Shown here: one piece after another, positions 7,698 through 13,847 of the stretch
How the letters are laid out: each line of letters opens with the position of its first letter
How positions within the stretch are numbered: position 1 is the first letter of the stretch
From: Peptococcaceae bacterium
Lineage (GTDB): Bacteria > Bacillota > Desulfitobacteriia > Desulfitobacteriales > Desulfitobacteriaceae
Direction of reading: 5' to 3'
DNA length: 14,584 bases
Assembly: GCA_031289815.1 (NCBI GenBank)
Contig: JAITOS010000057.1
Location: 1 to 14,584 of the forward strand
Made by a program: the position numbers and the translations under genes
The notes under the pieces: generated by a model
Databases searched by the model: none
Told to the model about the DNA's origin: nothing
Seen by the model: the letters and a program-made list of their open reading frames with translations, nothing else

Positions 7698-8607
7698 AAC
7701 GGAAGCGATCGAGATATCCCTGGTGGCGGGCGTCCGGCTGGATGTGGGGATTGCCGGGGCTTTAGCGAAGAGCCGTTCCTTTGCGCAAAATCTGGTGGAA
7801 ACGGGGAGCGTCAAGGTGAACGGGGCCGTCAAAAAATCGAACTATAAAGTCCGCGCAGACGACCGGATTGAAATCTGTTTGCCGGAGAGTCAGGCGCTCC
7901 AGGCGGAAGCGGAGGATATCCCTTTAGAGATCGTGTATGAAGACGAAGACTTGCTGGTCGTGAATAAACCACAGGGGATGGTCGTACATCCGGCGCCGGG
8001 AGCCTGGGGGGGGACGCTGGTCAACGCCCTGCTCTTTCGGGTGCGGGATCTTTCCGGGATTAACGGCGTACTGCGGCCGGGGATCGTTCACCGGATCGAT
8101 AAAGATACCTCGGGGCTTTTGGTGGTGGCTAAAAATGACGCGGCGCACCAAGGGCTGGCGGCGCAATTAAAGGAACATAAAGTAGAGCGCCGTTACCGGG
8201 CGATCGTGCATGGGGTGATGGCGGAGGCTTCCGGAACCGTGGACGCGCCTATCGGCAGAGACGTGCAGGATCGAAAACGGATGGCGGTAACGTGGCAGCA
8301 GGCGAAACCGGCCGTTACCCATTATCAGGTGCTGGAGCGCTATGCGGAATTTACCTATATCGAGGCCTGGTTAGAGACGGGGCGGACGCACCAGATTCGC
8401 GTTCATATGGCCTATCTTCAACATCCGGTGCTGGGAGATCCGCGCTATAGCCGGAAGCAAAGCCCCTACCCCTTGAACGGGCAGCTGCTGCACGCCGCGG
8501 CGTTGAGCTTTACGCATCCGCAAAGCGGCGAGATCGTGACCTTTCAAGCGCCTTTGCCGGCGCTCTTTCAGGAAATATTAACGCGTTTACGGCAGGGAGA
8601 ACGGTGA
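7669..8607 (+). CDS. rluD: RluA/RluD family 23S rRNA pseudouridine synthase
   Basis: This enzyme isomerises uridines to pseudouridine in RNA, most likely in 23S rRNA helix 69 if it is a true RluD. The 312 residues contain an N-terminal S4 RNA-binding domain (about 22-75, VRLDVGIAGALAKSRSFAQN and KVNGAVKKSNYKV) followed by the catalytic domain from about 88 (IVYEDEDLLVVNKPQGMVVH). The catalytic aspartate is D144 in HRIDKDTSG, and the later motifs GRTHQIRVHM and HPVLGDPRY are present. ATG at 7669 follows AAAGGAG by 4 bases inside the end of lspA. It corresponds to ylyB in Bacillus, which also follows lspA; the pyrR gene that comes next there is absent here. RluA-type relatives with other RNA targets cannot be excluded. 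Confidence 0.92.
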   Translation: MEEKNTRKIETEAIEISLVAGVRLDVGIAGALAKSRSFAQNLVETGSVKVNGAVKKSNYKVRADDRIEICLPESQALQAEAEDIPLEIVYEDEDLLVVNKPQGMVVHPAPGAWGGTLVNALLFRVRDLSGINGVLRPGIVHRIDKDTSGLLVVAKNDAAHQGLAAQLKEHKVERRYRAIVHGVMAEASGTVDAPIGRDVQDRKRMAVTWQQAKPAVTHYQVLERYAEFTYIEAWLETGRTHQIRVHMAYLQHPVLGDPRYSRKQSPYPLNGQLLHAAALSFTHPQSGEIVTFQAPLPALFQEILTRLRQGER

Positions 8608-8641
8608 CAGGCGCGGCTATGCCCCCTTTTCATAGGCGGCG

Positions 8642-8709
8642 GGCGGTGTATGGCCGCCGTCTGCTTCCGGGGAAATAGATCCGTGCGGCAGCTGGGCCGC
8701 CCTTTTTTT
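8642..8709 (+). terminator. Tandem hairpins and rho-independent terminator after rluD
   Basis: The second hairpin is the terminator: GCGGC (8685-8689) pairs with GCCGC (8696-8700) around a 6-base loop, followed by CC and seven T residues (8703-8709). Just before it, GGCGG (8642-8646) can pair with CCGCC (8654-8658), a second GC-rich hairpin with no T run. Together they end the DUF5665-lspA-rluD operon. Confidence 0.8.
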
Positions 8710-8759
8710 GTGGGAAGGGGACGCGCTGAAAAAATAAACGGAAAAAGAACATAAAGATA

Positions 8760-8788
8760 TTGAAAGATGCGGAATACATAGGTAAAAT
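8760..8788 (+). promoter_or_regulatory. Sigma-A-type promoter for the ComQ-like gene
   Basis: TTGAAA (8760-8765) and TAAAAT (8783-8788) are separated by 17 bases in an AT-rich stretch after the rluD terminator. Transcription would start near 8795, giving a leader of about 65 bases. This makes the ComQ-like gene an independent unit. Confidence 0.6.
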
Positions 8789-8859
8789 AGAACTAGAAAA
8801 AAGAAAATGATTCTTTAAATGTAATATTTTGGTGAAAAATGTCGAAAAGAGGGATGTAC

Positions 8860-9834
8860 ATGGATCAAACGATTACGGCAAAAATTGAGGAAATTCTCAC
8901 GAGAGCTAAACTGAGTCCGGAGATGCTGAATATCATTCATGATTCGTTTCAGGTGGATCTTCGCAAGGAGGAGCCGTATCGCTGGGCGCATTTAACCCTC
9001 ATGAGCTGTGAGTGCGCCAACGGCGCGGCGGCGGACGCCTTGCCGGGAGCGGTGGCGATGGAGTTTTTCGCTTTGGCGGCGGATATCTATGACGATGTGC
9101 AGGATCAGGATAATGACGAACTTCCGTGGCGAAAAATTGCCAACGCCAACGCCGTGAATCTGGCGACCTGTCTGCTGACCTTGAGTTACGAAGCGCTGAC
9201 GGATATCGCCGATCCCAAGCTCTTTCGCGCCGTGAGCATGGCGCTGAACCGCACCGGAACCAGAGCGATTGACGCGCAATTTGTGGAATTTCTGTATGAC
9301 AGCAATGAAAAGATCACCTTGGATGAGTATTTTGACCTGATCAAGAGGAAATCGGGGAGCCTGACGACCTGCGCTTGCGAAATCGGCGCGCTGATAAGCG
9401 GGGCTTCGGCGCAAGCGGTGCGTCAATTCGCGCAATTAGGAGAACATTGGGGGATCATGTGCCAGATTAAAAATGATTTGAATGATTTTTTGGATTTTGA
9501 AAGAAAAAGAGATTTTATGAACAATCGGAAGACCCTGCCCTATGTGTATCTGTTGAGCGTGCTGACAGGAGAAAGCGCCGCGCAATTTATGGAGCTGACC
9601 CGGAGCGCCCGCCGGGAAGGGCGTCAGTTCAAGCAGGAGGGGCGGGAGGCTTTGCGCAAGATGGCCGCGGAGGAAGGGGCGGGGCATTATTGCAAAGTCA
9701 TGTATGAGATGTTTCGCCAGGAAGCGGAAAAAGTGCTGAACGACATTGCGGTTCCGGAGGAACGCAAGGGGAAGTTGCGACGGATGATCGGCTTTGCGCC
9801 CGCGGACAAGGTAAACGAGACCGCTCAAGCGTGA
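8860..9834 (+). CDS. ComQ-like polyprenyl synthetase-family protein
   Basis: This 324-residue all-helical protein belongs to the trans-isoprenyl diphosphate synthase fold. The first Asp-rich motif is D-D-V-Q-D (78-82), extended to DQDND as in the ComQ pattern DDxxDxDxx, within AADIYDDVQDQDND. The second motif is degenerate: NDLND (205-209) in place of DDxxD. Further ComQ-like features are IKRKSGSLTT, a nearby GIMCQIKND, and RKTLPYVYLLS. ComQ enzymes attach a farnesyl or geranyl group to a tryptophan of the secreted ComX pheromone; ordinary family members build prenyl chains for quinones or cell wall. I lean to a ComQ-like modifier, but no comX, comP or comA gene is recognisable nearby, so a prenyl-chain synthase remains possible. 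ATG 8860 is preferred because AGAGGG (8848-8853) lies 6 bases before it; ATG 8839 would add 7 residues. It appears to be transcribed alone. Confidence 0.75.
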   Translation: MDQTITAKIEEILTRAKLSPEMLNIIHDSFQVDLRKEEPYRWAHLTLMSCECANGAAADALPGAVAMEFFALAADIYDDVQDQDNDELPWRKIANANAVNLATCLLTLSYEALTDIADPKLFRAVSMALNRTGTRAIDAQFVEFLYDSNEKITLDEYFDLIKRKSGSLTTCACEIGALISGASAQAVRQFAQLGEHWGIMCQIKNDLNDFLDFERKRDFMNNRKTLPYVYLLSVLTGESAAQFMELTRSARREGRQFKQEGREALRKMAAEEGAGHYCKVMYEMFRQEAEKVLNDIAVPEERKGKLRRMIGFAPADKVNETAQA

Positions 9835-9907
9835 GAAGGGAGCGCAAGTAATCATCGGAAAATGGGGGTTGGCGAATTTCCGGGGCTGTAGGGAGCTCTG
9901 GGGTCAT

Positions 9908-10010
9908 CAAAGGGCGGACGGTTCCGCTCTTCGTCTCATTGCGCCATCCTGGCGCAGAGAGACGCGCTTCGCGTCCATGCTCCGCTTTTCGCGGAACCAT
10001 CCTCCCTTTG
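9908..10010. repeat. 103-base inverted-repeat element with internal hairpins
   Basis: The 20-base outer arms match at 18 positions: CAAAGGG-c-GGA-c-GGTTCCGC (9908-9927) against GCGGAACC-a-TCC-t-CCCTTTG (9991-10010). Between them are two perfect hairpins: TGCGCCA/TGGCGCA (9940-9946 with 9950-9956, loop TCC) and GACGCG/CGCGTC (9961-9966 with 9970-9975, loop CTT). A third, TCCGC/GCGGA (9981-9985 with 9991-9995), competes with the outer stem. CTCTGGGGTC (9896-9905) and CTTTGGGGTC (10016-10025) form imperfect direct repeats just outside. The form suits a small non-autonomous mobile repeat or a folded RNA; it encodes nothing I can support. Confidence 0.7.
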
Positions 10011-10197
10011 ACTGTCTTTGGGGTCTGGGGGGAGAGAACTGCTGGTTTTAGGGTCTGACGCGTCCCGCAAAAAGGGAGAAATGAATTCATGGTATCAGTT
10101 TAGAGGTTCATGACTTATTCAGCCGTCAGAGAATACCGGAGTTCGGAAACTTTCAGCCGCAGGTTTCCCAATGAATCGGTCGTGGATAAATTTGCCT

Positions 10198-10226
10198 TTG
10201 ACAAATAGAATAAAGTCAGATACAAT
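10198..10226 (+). promoter_or_regulatory. Strong sigma-A-type promoter for the flavodoxin/nitrogenase-like operon
   Basis: A perfect -35 TTGACA (10198-10203) and a near-consensus -10 TACAAT (10221-10226) are 17 bases apart. Transcription would start near 10233 and leave a leader of about 138 bases before the flavodoxin. No sigma-54 type (GG...GC) promoter, common for nitrogen-fixation genes, is seen here. Confidence 0.75.
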
Positions 10227-10318
10227 TATTCTAGCCATAAAACACACAATACATATCTATTTAGTATGCATATGAACTCAAAGGAAAGATCGTCAGCCGA
10301 TTGGCCTGCGGCGACTAA

Positions 10319-10343
10319 GCAGGAACGCCGATTTTCTTCCTGC
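10319..10343 (+). promoter_or_regulatory. Hairpin in the flavodoxin leader
   Basis: GCAGGAA (10319-10325) pairs perfectly with TTCCTGC (10337-10343) around an 11-base loop, 27 bases before the flavodoxin start. There is no T run, so it is not a terminator. It could stabilise the messenger or be a regulatory site; a chance hairpin is also possible. Confidence 0.3.
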
Positions 10344-10370
10344 AAATCATATTATACGAGGAGAATGATG

Positions 10371-10853
10371 ATGAGCAAGAAACTGGTAGCGTATTTTTCA
10401 GCGAGTGGCGTAACTCGCAATGTGGCGGAAATACTGGCGGAGACGGCAAAGGCCGACCTTTATGAAATCAAGCCGGAGATTCCGTACACTGTAGCTGACT
10501 TGGACTGGCAGAATAAGCAGTCCCGCAGCACGATTGAGATGGAGGACAAAGCCTTTCGTCCGGCGATTGCGGATAAGAACGCCAATGTCGGAGCGTATGA
10601 CACCGTGTTTATCGGCTTTCCGATTTGGTGGTATGTCGCGCCGACGATCATCAATACTTTTCTGGAGAGCTATGATTTTGCGGGCAAGACCGTGGTGCTT
10701 TTTGCGACGTCCGGAAGCAGCGGTTTTGGCAAGACCGTGGATGACCTGAAAGGGAGCGTTTCCGCCACTACGATTATCAAAGAGAGCAAAACCCTGAGCG
10801 GCAAGCAGACGAAAGCGGAGCTGACAGCTTGGGCCGCCAGCCTGGTAATTTGA
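10371..10853 (+). CDS. Flavodoxin
   Basis: This is a small FMN-binding electron carrier of 160 residues, with the flavodoxin alpha/beta fold. The phosphate-binding loop is FSASGVTRNVAEIL (residues 9-22, S10 to T15 holding the FMN phosphate), the first flavin-facing loop is GFPIWWYVAP (82-91, with tandem Trp) and the second is ATSGSSGFG (112-120). It resembles the short flavodoxins common in anaerobic Firmicutes rather than the longer NifF type. Three ATG codons lie in a row at 10365-10373; I take the third because GAGGAG (10358-10363) is 7 bases before it. The open frame extends back to ATG 10266, but the first 33 codons there look non-coding. It leads the transcript containing the nitrogenase-like genes, so a role as electron donor to that system is a reasonable inference; a general redox role is not excluded. 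Confidence 0.9.
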   Translation: MSKKLVAYFSASGVTRNVAEILAETAKADLYEIKPEIPYTVADLDWQNKQSRSTIEMEDKAFRPAIADKNANVGAYDTVFIGFPIWWYVAPTIINTFLESYDFAGKTVVLFATSGSSGFGKTVDDLKGSVSATTIIKESKTLSGKQTKAELTAWAASLVI

Positions 10854-10979
10854 GAGGCGCGCCATGACTGTGACCGTCGCAAAGCCGCCATCACGTTGGT
10901 GGCCCGGCAAAGGAAATGGGCCGCCGCTGGCGGTGGGAACCGTCAGAGATTCAGCAAAGGGAAGAGAAGGAGAGAAGAA

Positions 10980-12443
10980 ATGGCGATTAATTTGAACAGC
11001 ACTACTTTTGGCACACGGGAGGAACGCCTCGGCTCCATCGTCGGTTACGTGGGAACCATCAAGGATTTAGCCGAGCAGTCCCGGTGCGGCCATATCAAGG
11101 ACAGAGAGCGTTGCTTTTCCCAGTCCAGCTCGTGCGACGCCGGTTGCGTCCACGGTTATCTTTCGCATATCCGCGATATCGCGATCATCAACCACGCCCC
11201 GTCCGGCTGTACCGCCTCTGCCTCGCCGACGATCACGCAGCAGACGCAGCTGGCGGCCAAACGCGGCTTGCCTTACAGCACCGTGATTTTGGGTACCGAC
11301 ATGAAGGAGGCCGATACCATCTTCGGCTCGGAGCAAAGCCTGTACGATATTATCCTGGAAACCTATCGCCGCTATCAACCGGCGGCTATTTTCGTCAGCA
11401 CCTCCTGCGTTTCCGGGATCATCGGCGAGGATGTGGACGCGGTGATCGCTGAAGCGGCGGCGGAGGTACCGGTACCGGTGGTTCCCATCCATTGCGAGGG
11501 TTTTAAGTCCAAGGTCTGGGCGACCGGCTTTGACGCGGCGGATCACGCCATCCTCACCAGCGTCGTCAAACCGCCCCGTAAAAAAGGGAATTTTATCAAC
11601 TTCAAAAATTTTAACGAAAGCGCCCGCGAGGATATCATCGAAATGTTTGGCGCGATCGGGGTGGAAGCCTTTTTGATCTATTCCAACACGACCCTGGAGG
11701 AGCTTTCCCACATCTCGGAGGCCTTGGCGACTGTTTCCATCTGCGGGACGCTGGCTTCCTATCTGGGCAACGGCCTGGAACAGGAGTATGGCGTTCCCTA
11801 TATCAAGACCATCAATCCGCTGGGTATCGCCGGTTTTGAAACCTGGTTTCGCGAGATTGGCCGCGTGATCGGCAAGGAAGAGGCGGTGGAGGCGTATATC
11901 GCAAGCGAGCGCGCGATCTGGCTGCCGAAGATCGAGGCGGTGAAAAAGAAGCTCAAGGGGCTGCGCGTCGTGCTGGGGATGGGTTCCAGCTTCGCCTTCC
12001 AGGTCGCCAGAGTGATCCAGGAATTGGATATGGAGATCGCCTATGTCGCTTCCTGGCACTACGATTCTCAGTATGACGACGGAAAGCCGCCGTCGCACGT
12101 ACAATATCTGGCGGAACATACGCCGCACGACTTCAATGTGAGCATTGCCGATCAACAGAACTTTGAACTCCTCAATATTCTGAACACCTATAAGCCTGAT
12201 CTGTATGTGGCGCGGCACGGGGGGACGACGGTCTGGGCGATCAAACAGGGGATCCCGTCCATGTTTTTTGCCGATGAATTCATGACCTTCGGCTACAAGT
12301 GCACCCTGAATTTTGCCAACACCATTCTCGACAAGATTACCAACCGCAGCTTCGAGCAGAATCTTTCTTCCCGGATCACATTGCCTTACACGGATTGGTG
12401 GTACCAGCAGGATAGCGCCTCCCTGTACAAGGAGGCCAAATAA
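10980..12443 (+). CDS. Nitrogenase-like component 1, D (alpha) subunit homologue
   Basis: The protein has 487 residues and belongs to the nitrogenase component 1 family (oxidoreductase/nitrogenase, NifD/NifK-like). Cys positions matching P-cluster ligands are visible: C52 or C56 in the N-terminal Cys-rich stretch, C77 in NHAPSGCTAS, and C143 in STSCVSGIIGEDV. C255 in VSICGTLASYLGNGLEQEYG sits where NifD has its FeMo-cofactor Cys. The region matching the cofactor His of NifD, shortly after GIP at 424-426, reads SMFFADEF, with no His. This excludes a standard nitrogen-fixing NifD and points to the group-IV-like homologues, which include methylthio-alkane reductase and many unassigned enzymes. 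The start ATG 10980 has AAGGAG about 8 bases upstream and gives the natural N-terminus MAINLNSTTFGTREERLG; a GTG at 10896 would add 28 unlikely residues. It likely forms a heterotetramer with the next gene product. The substrate is unknown. Confidence 0.9.
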   Translation: MAINLNSTTFGTREERLGSIVGYVGTIKDLAEQSRCGHIKDRERCFSQSSSCDAGCVHGYLSHIRDIAIINHAPSGCTASASPTITQQTQLAAKRGLPYSTVILGTDMKEADTIFGSEQSLYDIILETYRRYQPAAIFVSTSCVSGIIGEDVDAVIAEAAAEVPVPVVPIHCEGFKSKVWATGFDAADHAILTSVVKPPRKKGNFINFKNFNESAREDIIEMFGAIGVEAFLIYSNTTLEELSHISEALATVSICGTLASYLGNGLEQEYGVPYIKTINPLGIAGFETWFREIGRVIGKEEAVEAYIASERAIWLPKIEAVKKKLKGLRVVLGMGSSFAFQVARVIQELDMEIAYVASWHYDSQYDDGKPPSHVQYLAEHTPHDFNVSIADQQNFELLNILNTYKPDLYVARHGGTTVWAIKQGIPSMFFADEFMTFGYKCTLNFANTILDKITNRSFEQNLSSRITLPYTDWWYQQDSASLYKEAK

Positions 12444-13748
12444 ATGGCAAAAACACTGGATCAGGCCAGGTATAAATGCGCTTTGGGGGCGCTGCAAACG
12501 GTACAATCCATCGAGCGGGCGCTGCCGATTCTGCACGCGGGGCCGGGCTGCGCTGATAAACTGTCCGCGGACAACGGCACTTCCGGTTATTTTGCCCCGC
12601 GCATCTTTCCTTGCACCAACCTGTCAGAGAAGGAAATCGTGTTTGGCGGCGAAGACCGGCTGCGGGAAACCATTGAAAATTCGCTGAAGATCATCGACGC
12701 GGATTTGTACGTGGTGCTGACCGGCTGCTCGGCGGAAATCATCGGCGACGATTTCGAGGAGATCGTCAACTCCTTCCGCAGTCAGGGCTACCCGGTCATT
12801 CACGCCTCCACCGCGGGCTTTAAGGGGAATAATTACCTGGGGTATGAATGGGTGTTGCAGGCGATTATCGAGCAATACCTGGACGGGGACAAGAAATACG
12901 CGAAGGAAAAGAATCTGGTGAACGTCTTCGCGAGTCTGCCCCTCCATGACCCTTTCTGGTATGGCAATTTGAAGGCGTTGGAGGAATTGCTGGACGAGCT
13001 GGGTCTGAAAGCGAACATCCTGTTCGGCTATGATCACGGCCTGAAAAACATCCAAAAGCTGCCGCAGGCGCAGTTCAGCCTGGTTGTGAATCCGTGGCTG
13101 GGGTTGGAGAGCGCGCAGCTGTTAGAGGAAAAATTCGGCGTTCCTTACCTGCACTATCCCAACCTGCCGGTGGGCGCGTGCGAAACCAGCAAATTCCTGC
13201 TGGCGGTCAGCGAATTCGCCGGACTCGACGTTGGCAAGACCAAGAAGCTCGTCGCCGAAAAGGAGCGCAAATATTATCACTTCGTGGAGCGGTACGCCGA
13301 TATCTTCCTGGAAAACCGAATCATGTCCAAGCGCTTCACGATTGTCGCCGAGACGCAGTACGCGCTGGCCCTGACGCGGTTCCTGGTGAATGACATGGGG
13401 CTTTTCCCCCAGAAGCAGTACGCGATGGAGGACGTACCGGAGCGCTATCAGGAGGCTATCCGGGGCTATTTCAAAGACCTGAACTACGATATTCAAGCGG
13501 AGGTATCCTTTGAGACGGATGGCTATGTCGTCCATAACGAAATCAGGGAAGGGGATTATCTCGGTTATCCGCTGATCGTCGGCAGCGCCTGGGAGAAAAA
13601 GGTAGCGAAAGCTACCGACGCGCATTTTCTCTCCATTTCCTGGCCGCTGAATGAAAGACTGGTCATTAACAGCTCCTATGTGGGCTACGAGGGGGGACTG
13701 AAGTTCCTGGAGGATGTTTATTCGGTGGTGCTGACCCGCTTCAACTGA
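12444..13748 (+). CDS. Nitrogenase-like component 1, K (beta) subunit homologue
   Basis: This 434-residue partner of the preceding D-like subunit starts directly at the base after its stop codon, with AAGGAGG inside the end of the D gene, so translation is coupled. The three P-cluster Cys positions of NifK are present: C12 in ARYKCALGALQ, C36 in HAGPGC and C95 in TGCSAEIIGDD. FPCTNLSEKEIVFGG (55-69) matches the NifK region before its VFGG turn and adds a further Cys, C57. NASTAGFKG-like sequence at 120-128 (HASTAGFKG) corresponds to the NifK loop with the P-cluster Ser. The protein is shorter than NifK because it lacks the N-terminal extension. It is distinct from the D subunit, so the enzyme is a heteromer, unlike CfbD. 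With three to four Cys and no cofactor ligands of its own it fits a K role. No NifH-like reductase gene lies in the window. Confidence 0.9.
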   Translation: MAKTLDQARYKCALGALQTVQSIERALPILHAGPGCADKLSADNGTSGYFAPRIFPCTNLSEKEIVFGGEDRLRETIENSLKIIDADLYVVLTGCSAEIIGDDFEEIVNSFRSQGYPVIHASTAGFKGNNYLGYEWVLQAIIEQYLDGDKKYAKEKNLVNVFASLPLHDPFWYGNLKALEELLDELGLKANILFGYDHGLKNIQKLPQAQFSLVVNPWLGLESAQLLEEKFGVPYLHYPNLPVGACETSKFLLAVSEFAGLDVGKTKKLVAEKERKYYHFVERYADIFLENRIMSKRFTIVAETQYALALTRFLVNDMGLFPQKQYAMEDVPERYQEAIRGYFKDLNYDIQAEVSFETDGYVVHNEIREGDYLGYPLIVGSAWEKKVAKATDAHFLSISWPLNERLVINSSYVGYEGGLKFLEDVYSVVLTRFN

Positions 13749-13771
13749 TCTCACCATAAAACACCGGCGAA

Positions 13772-13813
13772 TAAAGAGCAAAAAGTAAAGAGCAAAAAGT
13801 AAAGAGTAAAAAA
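13772..13813. repeat. Three tandem 14-base repeats
   Basis: TAAAGAGCAAAAAG occurs twice without a gap (13772-13785 and 13786-13799), followed by a degenerate third copy TAAAGAGTAAAAAA (13800-13813). It occupies the 99-base gap between the K-like gene and the substrate-binding protein gene. The sequence is purine-rich and unstructured; no function can be assigned. Confidence 0.85.
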
Positions 13814-13847
13814 TAATGACGAAAGATTGAGGATGGGAGAATGAACG

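Larger units (their letters stand above)
9835..10370. other. Gene-free stretch between ComQ-like gene and flavodoxin
   Basis: This 536-base gap holds no convincing gene. It contains the structured inverted-repeat element at 9908-10010 with near-identical 10-base direct repeats outside it (9896-9905 and 10016-10025), then about 170 bases with no recognisable structure, then a strong promoter at 10198-10226 and the flavodoxin leader. A 60-codon frame from TTG 9869 to 10051 runs straight through the hairpins and looks accidental. No terminator with a T run is seen after the ComQ-like gene. Confidence 0.6.

Noticed and set aside
8608..8709. A PyrR-type pyrimidine attenuator after rluD, as in Bacillus.
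   Set aside because: No PyrR-binding motif is visible and no pyr gene follows; the hairpins are explained as the operon terminator.
9869..10051. A 60-codon frame downstream of the ComQ-like gene with a Trp-rich C-terminus (WGLGGENCWF), as a candidate ComX pheromone precursor.
   Set aside because: It begins at TTG, has no good ribosome binding site, runs through the perfect hairpins of the inverted-repeat element and does not resemble known ComX. The frame is better explained by the repeat.
10081..10113. A ten-codon frame MNSWYQFRGS with a Trp, after AAAAAGGGAGAA, as a possible substrate peptide for the ComQ-like enzyme.
   Set aside because: The purine-rich site is only about two bases from the ATG, the frame is far too short to judge and nothing supports translation.
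10266..10370. An N-terminal extension of the flavodoxin starting at ATG 10266.
   Set aside because: The 33-35 extra codons do not look like flavodoxin, contain a hairpin, and a good ribosome binding site lies just before the ATG cluster at 10365-10373.
11067..12536. A 489-codon open frame on the minus strand opposite the D-like gene.
   Set aside because: It is a mirror of the strongly coding plus-strand gene, caused by its codon bias, and shows no recognisable protein pattern.
10980..13748. Calling the nitrogenase-like genes true nifD and nifK.
   Set aside because: The cofactor His is missing, the K subunit lacks the N-terminal extension, and no nifH, nifB, nifE or nifN is present in the window.
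10980..13748. Calling the pair marDK (methylthio-alkane reductase) outright.
   Set aside because: The family type is plausible, but no sulfur-salvage genes are visible and no alignment could be run, so the substrate is left open.
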